Position numbers and translations under genes: made by a program
Origin: Streptomyces sp. NBC_00289
GTDB taxonomy: Bacteria; Actinomycetota; Actinomycetes; Streptomycetales; Streptomycetaceae
DNA length: 64,000 bases
NCBI RefSeq assembly: GCF_041435115.1
Contig: NZ_CP108046.1
Coordinates: forward strand, 248,001-312,000
Reading direction: 5' to 3'
Notes under the pieces: generated by a model
Database searches by the model: none
Told to the model about the DNA's origin: nothing
Seen by the model: only the letters and a program-made list of their open reading frames with translations
Shown: positions 36,371-46,582 of the stretch, piece after piece
Position numbering within the stretch: the first letter of the stretch is position 1
Layout: every line of letters begins with the position of its first letter

Positions 36371-38393
36371 TTGCCTATTGGCTGTTGAGGGCTGACAGGG
36401 GCTTGGTAGTGCTGACAGGGTTGGTGGTGCGGCCGGTTCTTCCTGATCCCCGAGCGTGGGGTGGGCTGGGCGTGTCGCTGGAGCCGCAGTCGTGGCCGGA
36501 GCCGGATCCCGTGGTGGCGCGGGCGGTGCGGGCGAAGAATTTGGGCGGCAGGTGCCGTTGCCGGTGACGGTGCGTGACCGGCTGGGGGAACTGTTCCCGA
36601 TCGGGGAGTTCGCGGAGGCTTTCGGCGTGACCGGGCCGGCGAGCTGGTCCCCGGGCCGGCTCGCGTTTGCCGACGGTGTTCCAGATGGCCGAGAACCTGA
36701 CGGACCGCCAGGCTGCGGAGGCGGTGCGTGACCGGCTTTCGTGGGCGTACGCGCTCGGGTTGGAGCTGACCGACACCGGCTTCGACTTCACCGTGCTGTC
36801 CCAGTTCCGTACCCGGGTGGTCGAGCATCATCTGAAGGAGAAGGTCCTGGACCTGCTGCTGGAGAGGCTGACGGAGCAGGGTCTAGTCGGGGCCGGAGGC
36901 AAGCAGCGCACCGACTCCACCCATATCGTCTCCGCGGTACGGGGCCTGAACCGCCTGGAGCTGGCCGGGGAGAGCGTGCGGGCGGCGGTGGAGGCGTTGA
37001 CGGTGGCCGCGCCGCACTGGGTCGCCGGCGTGCTGGACGTGCCCGGCTGGTCGCACCGCTATGACACCCGGATCGACACCTGGCGCATGCCCTCCTCCAC
37101 TACCAAGCGCGACCAACTCGCGCTGACCTACGCCCGCAACGGCTTCGCCCTGCTCAGCGCCGTCTACTCCGCGCTCCGAACCCTGGCTGCGCGAGCTGCC
37201 CGCGGTGCAGACCCTGCGCACCGTGCTGCTGCAGAACTACACCCGCACCGCCGCACGCGGCGGTCGCGAGGTGGTGGCCCGCCGGACCAAGACCGAGGAG
37301 GGCGGTAACGGGCTTCCGTCCGGCCATCTGCGCATCGCTTCTGCCTACGATCCCGACACCCGCTGGTCCGGCAAGCGCGACACCTTCTGGAACGGGTTCA
37401 AACTGCACGTGAGCGAGAGCTGCACGGAGGCGCCCGAGAAAGAGCGCACCGCCCCGAACCTGATCACGAACGTGGCCACCACCGCCTCCACCGTCCCCGA
37501 CACCAAGGCCCTGGACGGCATCCACCAGCAGATGCAGCGCCGCGGCCTGCTCCCGGGTGAGCACTACCTCGACTCCGGCTACCCCAGCGCCGACCTGATC
37601 GTGAAGTCCCGCCACGCCTACGGCATCGCACTGATCACCCCGGTCCTGCTCGACCAGTCCCGCCAGGCCCGCGAGAGCGCCGGCTTTAAGCCGACGCGTT
37701 CACCATCGACTGGAAGTACCAGCAGGTCACCTGCCCCAGGGGTGTGAGCGATCACGTAATTCGGCTCTGTCGCTGATCTTGTGATCGGGCGGGTCAGGAT
37801 CTCTGCAGGATGCGGGTGCGGAGGAGGTCGAAGTTGGCCCGGCCGTATCCATCCCTTTTGATCCGTTTCGCCCTCGTGTTCTGGCCCTCGACCTGGCCGG
37901 AGCTCCAGGAGCTGGACAGGCCGGCGATGACGGCGTCCTGGTCCCGGCGCAGGCCGTTGACCAGGGAGTGCAGTGCGGGCAGGTCGTCGTGTTCGACGCG
38001 CTCCATCCAGGCGGGGAGTTCGTTGCCGGTCAGGTCCCGCAGCATCGTCGCGAAGTCGCGGACGTGCTGGGTGACCGCGTCCAGTTCGGGACAGACCGCA
38101 CGGATCTCCTTGAGCGCGAGGGCGTCCTCGTCCGGGAGATTGCCGGGGTTCGTCATGATCCATCTGACGATACGGCGGGGCCGTGGAGCCACACGGGGCG
38201 CTGCCGGTGCGGCGGTGAAGGTTTTGAAGGAGCGAAGGTAGCGCCGGGTGGTCTGGATGCTGCCCCGGAAGCCCATGGCCTGGATTTCCTGGTGGAGTTG
38301 TGCGCTTCGCGGCAGCCGTCGTTCCACCGATGATGAAGGCGGGCCACCGTGTACGGGTCGAGGATGCTGACTCGGTTCGTCCCGTTGACCAGT

Positions 38394-39280
38394 GAGCGTT
38401 TTCAGGGTGGCCACTGATCGAGTGATGCAAGGGGATGGCTGGCAGGGCAACGGACGAGGCTCCCAGGCAGTTGAGAGAGGTATCTGACATGCGATCTCGG
38501 TTGCCGGGGAGCCCCGTTGATTACGTATCCTGCCGCACTCGACCTCCCGCATGCCCTCGTGGAGACGGTCACGATGCTGATCGTCCTTCGTGAGGGTGAC
38601 CGCCGGTGCAAGCTCCGTCCGTCCGCGCGTGCGGTTGTCGCGCTCGTGTACTTGCGCCAGCACACCACGCTGGCCCAGATCGCCGCTGGTTTCCGCATCA
38701 GCGTCGGGACCGCGCACGCCTATGTCCGCTCCGTGGTGGGCCTGCTGGCGCGCCGGGCTCCGGGGCTGACGCGGGCCCTGCGTGAAGTGAAGGCCCGGGC
38801 GGAATACGTGCTGGTGGACGGCACCCTCGCGGAGTGCGACCGGGTCGGTGACGGCCGCGGGGACTACTCGGGAAAGCACCGGCGTCACGGTGTGAACCTG
38901 CAGGTCGTCACCGATCCGGACGGCACCATCGTATGGATCTCGAAGGCGCTGCCCGGTCGCACCCACGACCTCACCGCCGCCCGCACCCACCGGATCATCG
39001 ACACCTGCCGCAGACTCGGTATCCCGGTCCTGGCCGACCTCGGCTACCTCGGTGCCGGCGGCACCATCACCACCCCGATCCGACGTTCTCCCGGCAAAGA
39101 ACTCAACCGCCGGCAGCTATCGCTGAACAGGGCTCATGCCCGCCTGCGCTACCCGGTCGAGCGCGGCATGGCCCGATTGAAGACCTGGCGGATCTTCCGC
39201 AAAGCCCGCTGCAGCCCCACCTGGCTCACCACCGCAGCCAAAGCCGTCCTCACCCTTGAGAGCTACTGCTGAAAATCCTC
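38394..39280 (+). mobile_element. IS5-B copy 1
   Basis: 887 bp, ends GAGCGTTTTCAG and GAGGATTTTCAG, 3-bp target duplication AGT (38391-38393, 39281-39283). Sits in the ISL3 transposase gene. Confidence 0.92.
38517..39272 (+). CDS. IS5-B transposase, intact
   Basis: 251 residues in one frame. The N-terminal HTH_Tnp_4-like domain ([38 protein letters not shown]) is followed by DDE_Tnp_4: first Asp in [19 protein letters not shown], then [18 protein letters not shown], second Asp in [19 protein letters not shown], Glu in [19 protein letters not shown]. It is the intact reference for the frame-broken IS5-A transposases and identical in sequence to the inverted copy at 40192. Probably active. Confidence 0.93.
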   Translation: MITYPAALDLPHALVETVTMLIVLREGDRRCKLRPSARAVVALVYLRQHTTLAQIAAGFRISVGTAHAYVRSVVGLLARRAPGLTRALREVKARAEYVLVDGTLAECDRVGDGRGDYSGKHRRHGVNLQVVTDPDGTIVWISKALPGRTHDLTAARTHRIIDTCRRLGIPVLADLGYLGAGGTITTPIRRSPGKELNRRQLSLNRAHARLRYPVERGMARLKTWRIFRKARCSPTWLTTAAKAVLTLESYC

Positions 39281-40183
39281 AGTAGTTCGTCGATGCTGGT
39301 GGCGCGGGCGAAGCGGCGCACGGTGGACCGGTCCAGCCGCAGCGTCCGGCAAATTCGTTCCAACGAGCTTCCGTCGGCCAGGAGTTGCTGTACGGCGGCG
39401 TACCGCTCCTTCGTTCGGGTCACCAGGCGGCGCTCGCGTCCGCAGACGTCGAGCGTGGAGTCGGTGGCGGGCGGCGGTAGCTGCCAGATGTCGTCTCCGG
39501 GCGGCGGGGTGAGGGGTACGGTGTTCGCGAACACGGTCCGGATGCAGGCATGATGGGCGCCAACGGTCTTCTCCACCGCTTCACCGAGGTTCTTCCACAA
39601 ATGCCAGCCATCGGCAATCTGCGCCGCCTGCGGGGCCCCGGTGCGGGCGCCCTCGGCGTAGGCCCCGCCGCGGTCCCTGCAAATGATCTCCACCTCGGGG
39701 TGGTCGCGAAGCCAGGTGGCCAGCGGTTCGGCCTCGCGGCCCGGCAGCACGTCGATGGGTCGCCGCCGTTCCAGATCTACCAAGATCGTCGAGTACGAGT
39801 CGCCCCTGCGCATGGCGAAATCGTCAACACCCAGCACTCTGACGCGTAAATAGCAGCAGGTCAGGGTGGGGGTAGGCAGGGCTGGGTGCCCGGTGGCTGT
39901 GGCGCTCGCCGGGTGTCTGGGTGCGGGTCGGTCAGGCCGCGCCTTCCAGCGGGTTGAGGGTGACGGTGTAGCCGAGCTGATTGAGCGCACTGATCGCGCG
40001 GCGGGTGGCGCGTTCGGGGTCGCGCTGGGCGAAGTAGGTGCCGCCGAGCTCGTGGTAGGTGACGTTGTCGGTGAGCATGTGCCAGATCGCGGTGATGATC
40101 GAGTGCTCGACGGCGACCAAGGCTCGCATCGGGCCGCGGCGGGCGGTGAGCCGCTTGTAACGGGCCTGCAGGTAGGTGTCCTT

Positions 40184-41070
40184 GAGGATTTTCAGCAGTA
40201 GCTCTCAAGGGTGAGGACGGCTTTGGCTGCGGTGGTGAGCCAGGTGGGGCTGCAGCGGGCTTTGCGGAAGATCCGCCAGGTCTTCAATCGGGCCATGCCG
40301 CGCTCGACCGGGTAGCGCAGGCGGGCATGAGCCCTGTTCAGCGATAGCTGCCGGCGGTTGAGTTCTTTGCCGGGAGAACGTCGGATCGGGGTGGTGATGG
40401 TGCCGCCGGCACCGAGGTAGCCGAGGTCGGCCAGGACCGGGATACCGAGTCTGCGGCAGGTGTCGATGATCCGGTGGGTGCGGGCGGCGGTGAGGTCGTG
40501 GGTGCGACCGGGCAGCGCCTTCGAGATCCATACGATGGTGCCGTCCGGATCGGTGACGACCTGCAGGTTCACACCGTGACGCCGGTGCTTTCCCGAGTAG
40601 TCCCCGCGGCCGTCACCGACCCGGTCGCACTCCGCGAGGGTGCCGTCCACCAGCACGTATTCCGCCCGGGCCTTCACTTCACGCAGGGCCCGCGTCAGCC
40701 CCGGAGCCCGGCGCGCCAGCAGGCCCACCACGGAGCGGACATAGGCGTGCGCGGTCCCGACGCTGATGCGGAAACCAGCGGCGATCTGGGCCAGCGTGGT
40801 GTGCTGGCGCAAGTACACGAGCGCGACAACCGCACGCGCGGACGGACGGAGCTTGCACCGGCGGTCACCCTCACGAAGGACGATCAGCATCGTGACCGTC
40901 TCCACGAGGGCATGCGGGAGGTCGAGTGCGGCAGGATACGTAATCAACGGGGCTCCCCGGCAACCGAGATCGCATGTCAGATACCTCTCTCAACTGCCTG
41001 GGAGCCTCGTCCGTTGCCCTGCCAGCCATCCCCTTGCATCACTCGATCAGTGGCCACCCTGAAAACGCTC
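40184..41070 (-). mobile_element. IS5-B copy 2
   Basis: 887 bp, same ends as copy 1, target duplication CTT (40181-40183, 41071-41073). Inserted in the IS110 transposase gene. Confidence 0.92.
40192..40947 (-). CDS. IS5-B transposase, intact (identical to 38517)
   Basis: 251 residues, same protein as the inverted copy 0.9 kb away. Independent target duplications show two separate insertions, so the element has moved recently rather than being copied by a larger duplication. Confidence 0.93.
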   Translation of the reverse strand: MITYPAALDLPHALVETVTMLIVLREGDRRCKLRPSARAVVALVYLRQHTTLAQIAAGFRISVGTAHAYVRSVVGLLARRAPGLTRALREVKARAEYVLVDGTLAECDRVGDGRGDYSGKHRRHGVNLQVVTDPDGTIVWISKALPGRTHDLTAARTHRIIDTCRRLGIPVLADLGYLGAGGTITTPIRRSPGKELNRRQLSLNRAHARLRYPVERGMARLKTWRIFRKARCSPTWLTTAAKAVLTLESYC

Positions 41071-42065
41071 CTTGGTTCTCACCGCGCCGAGTGCGGCGAG
41101 TCCGAGGGCGCCTTTGAGATAGGGATGCCGGGTCGGACTTTGGTGCTCTTGGTTCGGCCGGCGGACTCGTGGTGGCCTGGGCAGACGCCGGCCCAGGACG
41201 CGAGGTGCCTGGCGGAGGCGAACCGGCTCATGTCCCCGCCGGTCTCCGCGATGATCACCTCGGCGACGGCCCGGTTGATCCCGGGGATGGTGTCGAGGAG
41301 GTCGAGCGAGGGACGAAAGGGAGCCATCGCCCCCTCGATCCGCTCGTCCAGCTGCCGGATCGCGTCGGTGAGCTGGTCGTAGTGGTCCAGGTGCAGCCGG
41401 GCCAGGAAGGCATGGTGGCTGCGGAAGCGTCCGGTCAGCGCCTCGGTCAGCTCGGGGATCTTGTTGCGGAGCTTGCGTTTGGCCAGCTCCGCGAGGACCT
41501 GCGGGCCGCGTTCCCCGCCGATGAGGGCTTCGAGCATGGCCCGGCCAGAGACCCCCATGATGTCGGAGGCGACCGCGGACAGCTTGATCCCGGTGTCCTC
41601 CAGCAGCTTCTCCAGCCGCTGCACGATCTGGCCGCGCTCGCGGGTCATCTGGGTGCGAGCCCGGGTCAGGTCTCGCAGCTCGCGCACCGGCTGGGGCGGC
41701 ACGAACGAGGCCCGCACCAGGCCATGCGCACCGAGCTGGGCCAGCCAGGCCGCATCCGAGACGTCCGTCTTGCGGCCGGGCAGGTTCTTGACCTGCCGCG
41801 CGTTGACCAGGATCACGTTCAACTCCCCGGCCAGAAGGTAGTAGAAGAGCTTCCAGTAGTCCGACGTCGCCTCGATCACGACCAGGGTGACCTCGGCGGC
41901 GAGCAGGTGATCGCGCAGGGCGAGCACCGCGTTCGTCGTCGAACCCCACGTCGTGGTCTCGGTCGCGAAGGCCCCCCGCCGCTTGGTACTCGGGGTGCGG
42001 ACACACGCCTTGGCATCCTTCTTGCTGATGTCCACACCGGCGCAGCGCTCGTGCAGCACATCCAC

Positions 42066-42360
42066 GTCCCTGTCCCTCCCTCAACGGCCGAGTGGTACGC
42101 CGTTCCGGGGGGACCAAGGTGAATCAGGAATTCTGACGCACGTGCTCGCAGCAACACTCCACGGTTCCCGTGGACGGCCCCCAGCACCACGCTGACCTGC
42201 GAGCTCACCGGCATCACAGAGCATTCGGTTTCGGCCGGAACGAACCCCACCAGCGTCCCGCAGCGGTATCAGCCCGCGTCAGAGGCAGACGGAAGCACCC
42301 CAGCGCGCGCCACAGGATTTACCACGCCCCCGGCGCGCACCGACGGTGCGCTGGACCGCT
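42066..42360 (-). ncRNA. Candidate IS110 bridge RNA leader (in a broken element)
   Basis: About 295 nt of non-coding sequence between the ISL3 junction and the IS110 transposase start, where IS110-group elements encode the bridge RNA that pairs with donor and target DNA. GC-rich with several short inverted repeats. The assignment rests on position and family knowledge only. Confidence 0.35.
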
Positions 42361-43639
42361 GACCTGCCCGACTGGCTCCTCGGGAAAGGCTCGGAGGAGA
42401 CGTAACAGCGTGTCCTTCGCCACCGGAACTCCAAGAGCCGCCGCGAGCCGGCTCCCCGGCCGCCCGGCCAGCGCCACCGCGATGCTGGTAAGCATCTCGC
42501 GCAGCAGCCGGGTGAAGCGGGCATGTGGGCTGGTCAGCCCGGCAACCTGTTCGACGAACGTCACTGCCGCGCAAGCGGCGTTGAGGCACCGGAACCGGCG
42601 CACCAGCAGCAGCTCGATCACCACCCGGGCGCCGCTGATCGCCGCATCCGACAACCGTCGCGGATACCGGCCGTGCACCCGTCCCGAGGAACTGCCGCAG
42701 TGCGGGCACAGCCCATCGGCCGCACGCGCGCGGGCATGCAGGGTGATCCCGCCGACAGGCCGCTCCACCAACTCCACCACGACACCCGTCAGATGAGGAA
42801 GAAGCGCCTCGAAGCTCCGCGAAGTACACACGAATCATGATCACAGCCGCGCCGTCCGGAGATCACCCGATCGCAAGATCAGCGACAGAGCCGAATTACG
42901 TGATCGCTCACAAGGGGCAGGTGAGCTCTTCCTCGAGCCCGTGCACCCAGCACGGCTATCCGATGATCGTGGTCGCTTTCTCCAAGCCGGCCTGCGGCCC
43001 CACCAGCCCCACCACCAGCCGCCGGGGCTTCCGCCAGCTCACCTTGAACCCGCGCTCGCTGACCGAGCCCTGCACACCGCCCGCGCCGAGCAGGCCGGCC
43101 GGCACTGGCAGGACGCCTACGCCCTACGCTCCGGCGTCGAGAGCACCATCCACCAGGCCCTCGCCGTCACCATAACCGCCGGGCCCGCTACCGCGGCCTG
43201 GCCAAGACCCACCTCGAACACGTCCACAACGCCGTCGCCCTCAACCTCATCCGCCTGAGCCTGGTGGAACAGCAAGCCACTGGACCGCCGCCACACCAGC
43301 CACCTCGCCCGACTCGAACTCAGCCTCGCTGCATAGCCGAATGGGCAACAGGGTCAACCTGTGCGACAAAGTTGTGGCCGAGGTCCGCGCCCACGCCCCC
43401 TGCTGGGCCATCGTCAACCCGCCCCGGCCCGGCGGCGTGCGCGAGCAGACTACCCGCGAGCGCTGGCACAAAGTCCACGCCCTCCTCGACTCCGGCGTCG
43501 GCCTGCTCGACCGCTCCCGCAGACTGAACCTCGCCTTGAATACCGTCAAGCGTTACGTCCGCGTCCCTTAAACCACCCGCGGACCGCATCGCCCCCCCAT
43601 TACCTTCTTGATCAGCACCGCAATGGGGTTCCCGGCCTC

Positions 43640-43832
43640 CGGGACGGCATGACTGCTCCCCCCTGTTGATCATGATCTGGGGGGTGGTGTCACCGCTCCC
43701 GGAGGCACTGGTAGACCGCTGATGAGGGGCATGACCACCAACTCCTTCGGGAGGCAGGGAGGTTCTTCGTAATGTGGATGCCGGCATCTGGTGCCGCAGG
43801 TGAGGCCGGGACCGTACGACCGGAGAGTGCTT
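43640..43832 (+). ncRNA. Candidate bridge RNA of the intact IS110 element
   Basis: Non-coding left end just upstream of an intact IS110 transposase. Visible structures: a CCCCCC/GGGGGG hairpin at 43658-43684, a stem CTCCCGGAG (43696-43704) with CTCC-TT-CGGGAG (43742-43753) enclosing a 37-nt loop, an alternative UUCG hairpin inside the latter, and the palindrome ATGCCGGCAT. Two large loops are what donor- and target-binding loops would look like. Exact RNA ends are unknown. Confidence 0.4.
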
Positions 43833-45035
43833 GTGATCGACACCAGCGACATCGGCGCCTTCCTGGGCCTGGACGTCGGCAAGGGCGAACACCACGCCAC
43901 CGCGCTGACCCCGGCCGGGAAGAAAGCCTTCGACAAGCGGCTGCCCAACAGCGAGCCCAAGCTCCGCGAGGTCTTCGCCAAACTGATCGCGAAGCACGGC
44001 ACCGTACTGGTGGTCGTCGACCAGCCCGCATCCATCGGGGCCCTGCCGCTGGCCGTGGCCCGGGACGCGGGCTGCAAGGTCGCCTACCTGCCCGGGCTGA
44101 CGATGCGGCGGATCGCCGATCTCTACCCGGGCGAGGCCAAGACCGATGCCCGCGACGCGTTCATCATCGCGGACGCGGCCCGGGCGATGCCGCACACACT
44201 GCGGTCCATCGAGCTCACCGACGAGACGGTCGCCGAGCTGGAGATGATCGTGGGCTTCGACGACGACCTCGCAGGTGAGGTCACCCGGGTCGCCAACAGG
44301 CTCCGTGGGCTGCTGACCCAGATCCACCCGCACCTGGAGCGAGTTGTCGGCCCGCGCATCCAGCATCCGGCCATCCTGACGCTGCTGGAACGCTTCGGTT
44401 CCCCGGCCCAGATCCGCACGGCCGGACGCCGACGACTGGTCACCCTCATACGCCCGAAGGCCCCCAGGATGGCCGAGCGCCTGGTCGACGAGATCTTCAC
44501 CGCCCTGGACGAACAGACCGTGGTCGTTCCAGGCACCGATGCCGCCGCACTGATCGTCCCCAGCCTCGCCGCCTCCCTCCAGGCAGTGCTTGACCAGCGC
44601 AAAATCCTCGCCACCAGGATCGAGGAACTGCTGGCCAACCACCCTCTTTCGAAGGTCCTGACGTCCATGCCGGGGATCGGCGTCAGGACCGGAGCCCGCA
44701 TCCTCATCGACGTCGGCGACGGCAGCAGCTTCCCGTCCGCCGCCCACCTCGCCTCCTACGCCGGCCTCGCACCGGCCACCCGCAGCTCCGGCTCCTCCAT
44801 CCGCGGCGAACAACCCTCCCGCCGCGGCAACAAACAGCTCAAGAGAGCCTTCTTCCTCTCCGCGTTCGCCGCCCTCGCCGACCCGGCCTCCCGCACCTAC
44901 TACGACAAGAAGATCAAGCAAGGCAAGCACCACACCCAGGCCATCCTCTGCCTCGCCCGCCGCCGAGCAGACGTCCTGTTCGCGATGCTCCGCGACGGCA
45001 CCTCCTACGAACCCAGAACCCCACGCCTCGCTTGA
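43833..45035 (+). CDS. IS110-family transposase (bridge-RNA-guided recombinase), intact
   Basis: 400 residues from the GTG at 43833 (GGAG 7 nt upstream); a GTG at 43791 is an alternative. N-terminal RuvC-like DEDD domain: AFLGLDVGKGEHHATALTP, TVLVVVDQPASIG and EAKTDARDAFIIADAARA. C-terminal domain: VLTSMPGIGVRTGARILID, AHLASYAGLAPATRSSGSS with the candidate catalytic Ser, and RRGNKQLKRAFFLSAFAAL. Full length, unbroken, no terminal repeats as expected. Inserted in an ISL3 relic. Confidence 0.93.
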   Translation: MIDTSDIGAFLGLDVGKGEHHATALTPAGKKAFDKRLPNSEPKLREVFAKLIAKHGTVLVVVDQPASIGALPLAVARDAGCKVAYLPGLTMRRIADLYPGEAKTDARDAFIIADAARAMPHTLRSIELTDETVAELEMIVGFDDDLAGEVTRVANRLRGLLTQIHPHLERVVGPRIQHPAILTLLERFGSPAQIRTAGRRRLVTLIRPKAPRMAERLVDEIFTALDEQTVVVPGTDAAALIVPSLAASLQAVLDQRKILATRIEELLANHPLSKVLTSMPGIGVRTGARILIDVGDGSSFPSAAHLASYAGLAPATRSSGSSIRGEQPSRRGNKQLKRAFFLSAFAALADPASRTYYDKKIKQGKHHTQAILCLARRRADVLFAMLRDGTSYEPRTPRLA

Positions 45036-45050
45036 CGAAAGACATGGGTG

Positions 45051-45540
45051 CGCCGTGAAGCGCGAGTTGTTCGGGTGGCGGTGAAAGGACGCCACCGCCG
45101 TCCTGTCGCAGTAGGGCGGTTGAAGCTGAGGGCAGCCCGATCCGGGAGGTGCCGGGGAGGGTGGCAAGCGGCCCTGACAAAGCCGGGACGTATCAGCACT
45201 GCCAGATGGTGCGGGTCCGGCAAGCGAGACGGAAAGGAGTACGCGAGGAACCGGCGTTGACGCCTCCTTACTCGTCACCAGCTCGAACCTGGCGGATCTG
45301 GGCTGGATGCGGTGCGTCCCTGCCTTGCTATGGGGGCGGCCTGTTCGACCTCCAAGCGGTGGCGGTCACTCGCTACCGCTACAGAGGCAACACGATCCCC
45401 AACCCCTGGACCCGCCCCAACCACGCCTGAACGGCAGAGTCCGTGGAGAGCCCGGTACTCGGAGACGGGTACGCCGGGTTCGGCGAGCGGCACGGAGAAA
45501 CGGACCGATGGCAACACCGGCACCGCGCTCCGTGCCGACT
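45051..45540 (+). pseudogene. Shrunken group II intron with both ends
   Basis: Starts GTGCGCC, matching the group II 5' consensus, followed by about 200 nt that look like domain I hairpins. The open frame keeps only the maturase tail VTRYRYRGNTIPNPWTRPN (end 45429). Domain V is 45448-45481: 34 nt, 8-bp lower stem, CG bulge, upper stem, GAGA loop. A domain VI hairpin (CGGCACGGAG with CTCCGTGCCG) ends near 45540. Most of the intron protein and probably domains II-III are deleted. Follows the IS110 gene directly. Confidence 0.65.
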
Positions 45541-45754
45541 CAACGGGCCCCCCGCTACCGACCCACCCTTGTCGACCCCTACCGCGACCACCTGCGCCGA
45601 CGCCGGCCCGACATCCGGCCGTTCCCGTCACGCACCTCCTACACGAGATCAGGGAACTGGGCTATACCAGCAGTGCCAACCTGCTGGTCCGCTACCTCAA
45701 TCAGGACCGCGCCGAAGGCGACCGCCCCGTGGCCGCGAGCGCGGCCAGCTCCTC

Positions 45755-46545
45755 CACACGCAGCCCCTGGCCGCCATTCGGGTGTCGGAGTTGGAGCGGC
45801 GTCTTGGGGCGCGCAATTCGGGCAACTCCTCGATGCCGCCGTCGTCGGACACCTTCGGGCGGCCGGAGAAGAAGGCGGCACCCAAGAGCGGACGTAAGCG
45901 GGGCCGTCAGCCCGGGGCGGGCGGGGCTGGACTGGCCATGGCCGAGCACCCCGACGTCACCGAGGACCATGTCCCGGCGGCCTGTACCGGCTGCGGAAAC
46001 ACGTTGGATCAGGGCGCCAGCGTCGGCTTCGAGCGGCGCCAGGTCCGTGACATTCCCCTGGCCACGGTAAAGGTCACTGAGCACCGGGCTCATCGCTGCC
46101 GGTGCGCGTGCGGCACGGTCACGGCGGGCTGATGCCCGGACAGATCGCCGGATCGCCCTCCTCCTACGGCCCGAACCTGCGCGCACTGGCCGTCTGCCTG
46201 CTGGTGTTCCAGCACATCCCGGTCGAGCGGACGCGCGGCTGATCAAGGATGTGACCGGGGCGGAGGTCTCCACCGGCTGGGTGGCGTCCCTGCTGAGCGA
46301 GGCCGTCGGCCTGGTCGAAGACTCACTGAACCTGATCCGGGCGCTGCTGGTGATGGGCCACATCCTGCACGCGGACGAGACCACCACCTGGATCGGGGCC
46401 GTACGGCGCTGGCTGCACGTCGCCTGCACCGGCTTCCTCACTCTGCTCCACCTCGCGCCTCGTTCCCGGGACGGCGCCGGCCAGGGTGGGGTGCTGCCGC
46501 ACTACCGCGGTGTCCTGGTCCACGACTCGCTCTCCATATATGGCG
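45755..46545 (+). pseudogene. IS66-family transposase (TnpC) N-terminal two thirds, frame broken
   Basis: Reads VSELERRLGARNSGNSSMP, KSGRKRGRQPGAGGAGLAM, the zinc-binding block VPAACTGCGNTLDQGA, then after a break near 46130 AGSPSSYGPNLRALAVCL and from 46250 EVSTGWVASLLSEAVGLVE, HILHADETTTWIGAVRRW. Cut at LVHDSLSIY near 46545. The C-terminal catalytic part and the accessory genes tnpA and tnpB are absent. Confidence 0.8.
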
Positions 46546-46582
46546 GGTGGTTGGCGTCCCGGGCGTCGTTCAGGGCAGGGGG

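Larger units (their letters stand above)
39932..42065 (-). pseudogene. IS110-family transposase, one-base deletion and IS5-B2 insertion
   Basis: The N-terminal DEDD/RuvC-like domain is intact from 42065 (MDVLHERCAGVDISKKDAK, LVVIEATSDYWKLFYYLL, NLPGRKTDVSDAAWLAQLG). The C-terminal Tnp domain starts FRPSLDLLDTIPGINRAVA and reaches FASARHLASWAGVCPGHHE. One base is missing near 41125 (PGIPIS in place of an expected PGNPYL), then IS5-B2 interrupts, and the last piece (40180-39932) reads IWHMLTDNVTYHELGGTYF. The catalytic Ser region is present but out of frame with the end. Confidence 0.85.
37794..42831 (-). pseudogene. ISL3-family transposase split by IS110 and IS5-B1
   Basis: The N-terminal piece (42831-about 42360) reads [19 protein letters not shown], the zinc-ribbon Cys pattern [16 protein letters not shown] and [12 protein letters not shown]. 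After IS110 it resumes at 39850 with VRVLGVDDFAMRRGDSYST, EIICRDRGGAYAEGARTGA and HLWKNLGEAV. After IS5-B1 it resumes at 38390 with the tail, including IRAVCPELDAVTQHVRDFA and SSGQVEGQNTRAKRIKRDG, ending 37794. Joining the pieces (with a few small shifts) gives a near full-length family member. Confidence 0.82.
37743..42911 (-). mobile_element. ISL3-family element 2 containing IS110 and two IS5-B insertions
   Basis: Terminal repeats of about 46 bp starting GTGAGCGATCACGTAATTC with a single mismatch, at about 37743 and ending about 42911, inside IS1182. AGGGG occurs beside both ends and may be part of the target duplication. Without its passengers the element would be about 1.8 kb. Confidence 0.82.
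36440..43336 (+). pseudogene. IS1182-family transposase, frame broken and split by ISL3
   Basis: The first part (36440-37742) reads LPVTVRDRLGELFPIGEFA then, after shifts, ENLTDRQAAEAVRDRLSWA, GFDFTVLSQFRTRVVEHHL, QRTDSTHIVSAVRGLNRLE, HYLDSGYPSADLIVKSRHA. The ISL3 element interrupts the WKYQQVTCP block. It resumes at 42912 with SPCTQHGYPMIVVAFSK and, after more shifts, RSGVESTIHQALA and THLEHVHNAVALNLIRL to the stop at 43336. At least four indels. Confidence 0.8.
43380..45735 (+). pseudogene. ISL3-family relic split by IS110 and a group II intron
   Basis: The left piece (to about 43571) reads REQTTRERWHKVHALLDSG and RRLNLALNTVKRYVRVP. The right piece (from about 45540) continues QRAPRYRPTLVDPYRDHLR, and after a shift HLLHEIRELGYTSSANLLV and RYLNQDRAEG. 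These are consecutive parts of the inserted HTH region of an ISL3 transposase. The catalytic parts are lost. Confidence 0.65.

Noticed and set aside
43320..45278. A 652-codon frame antisense to the IS110 transposase
   Set aside because: Shadow frame; the opposite strand encodes a complete recognised IS110 protein.
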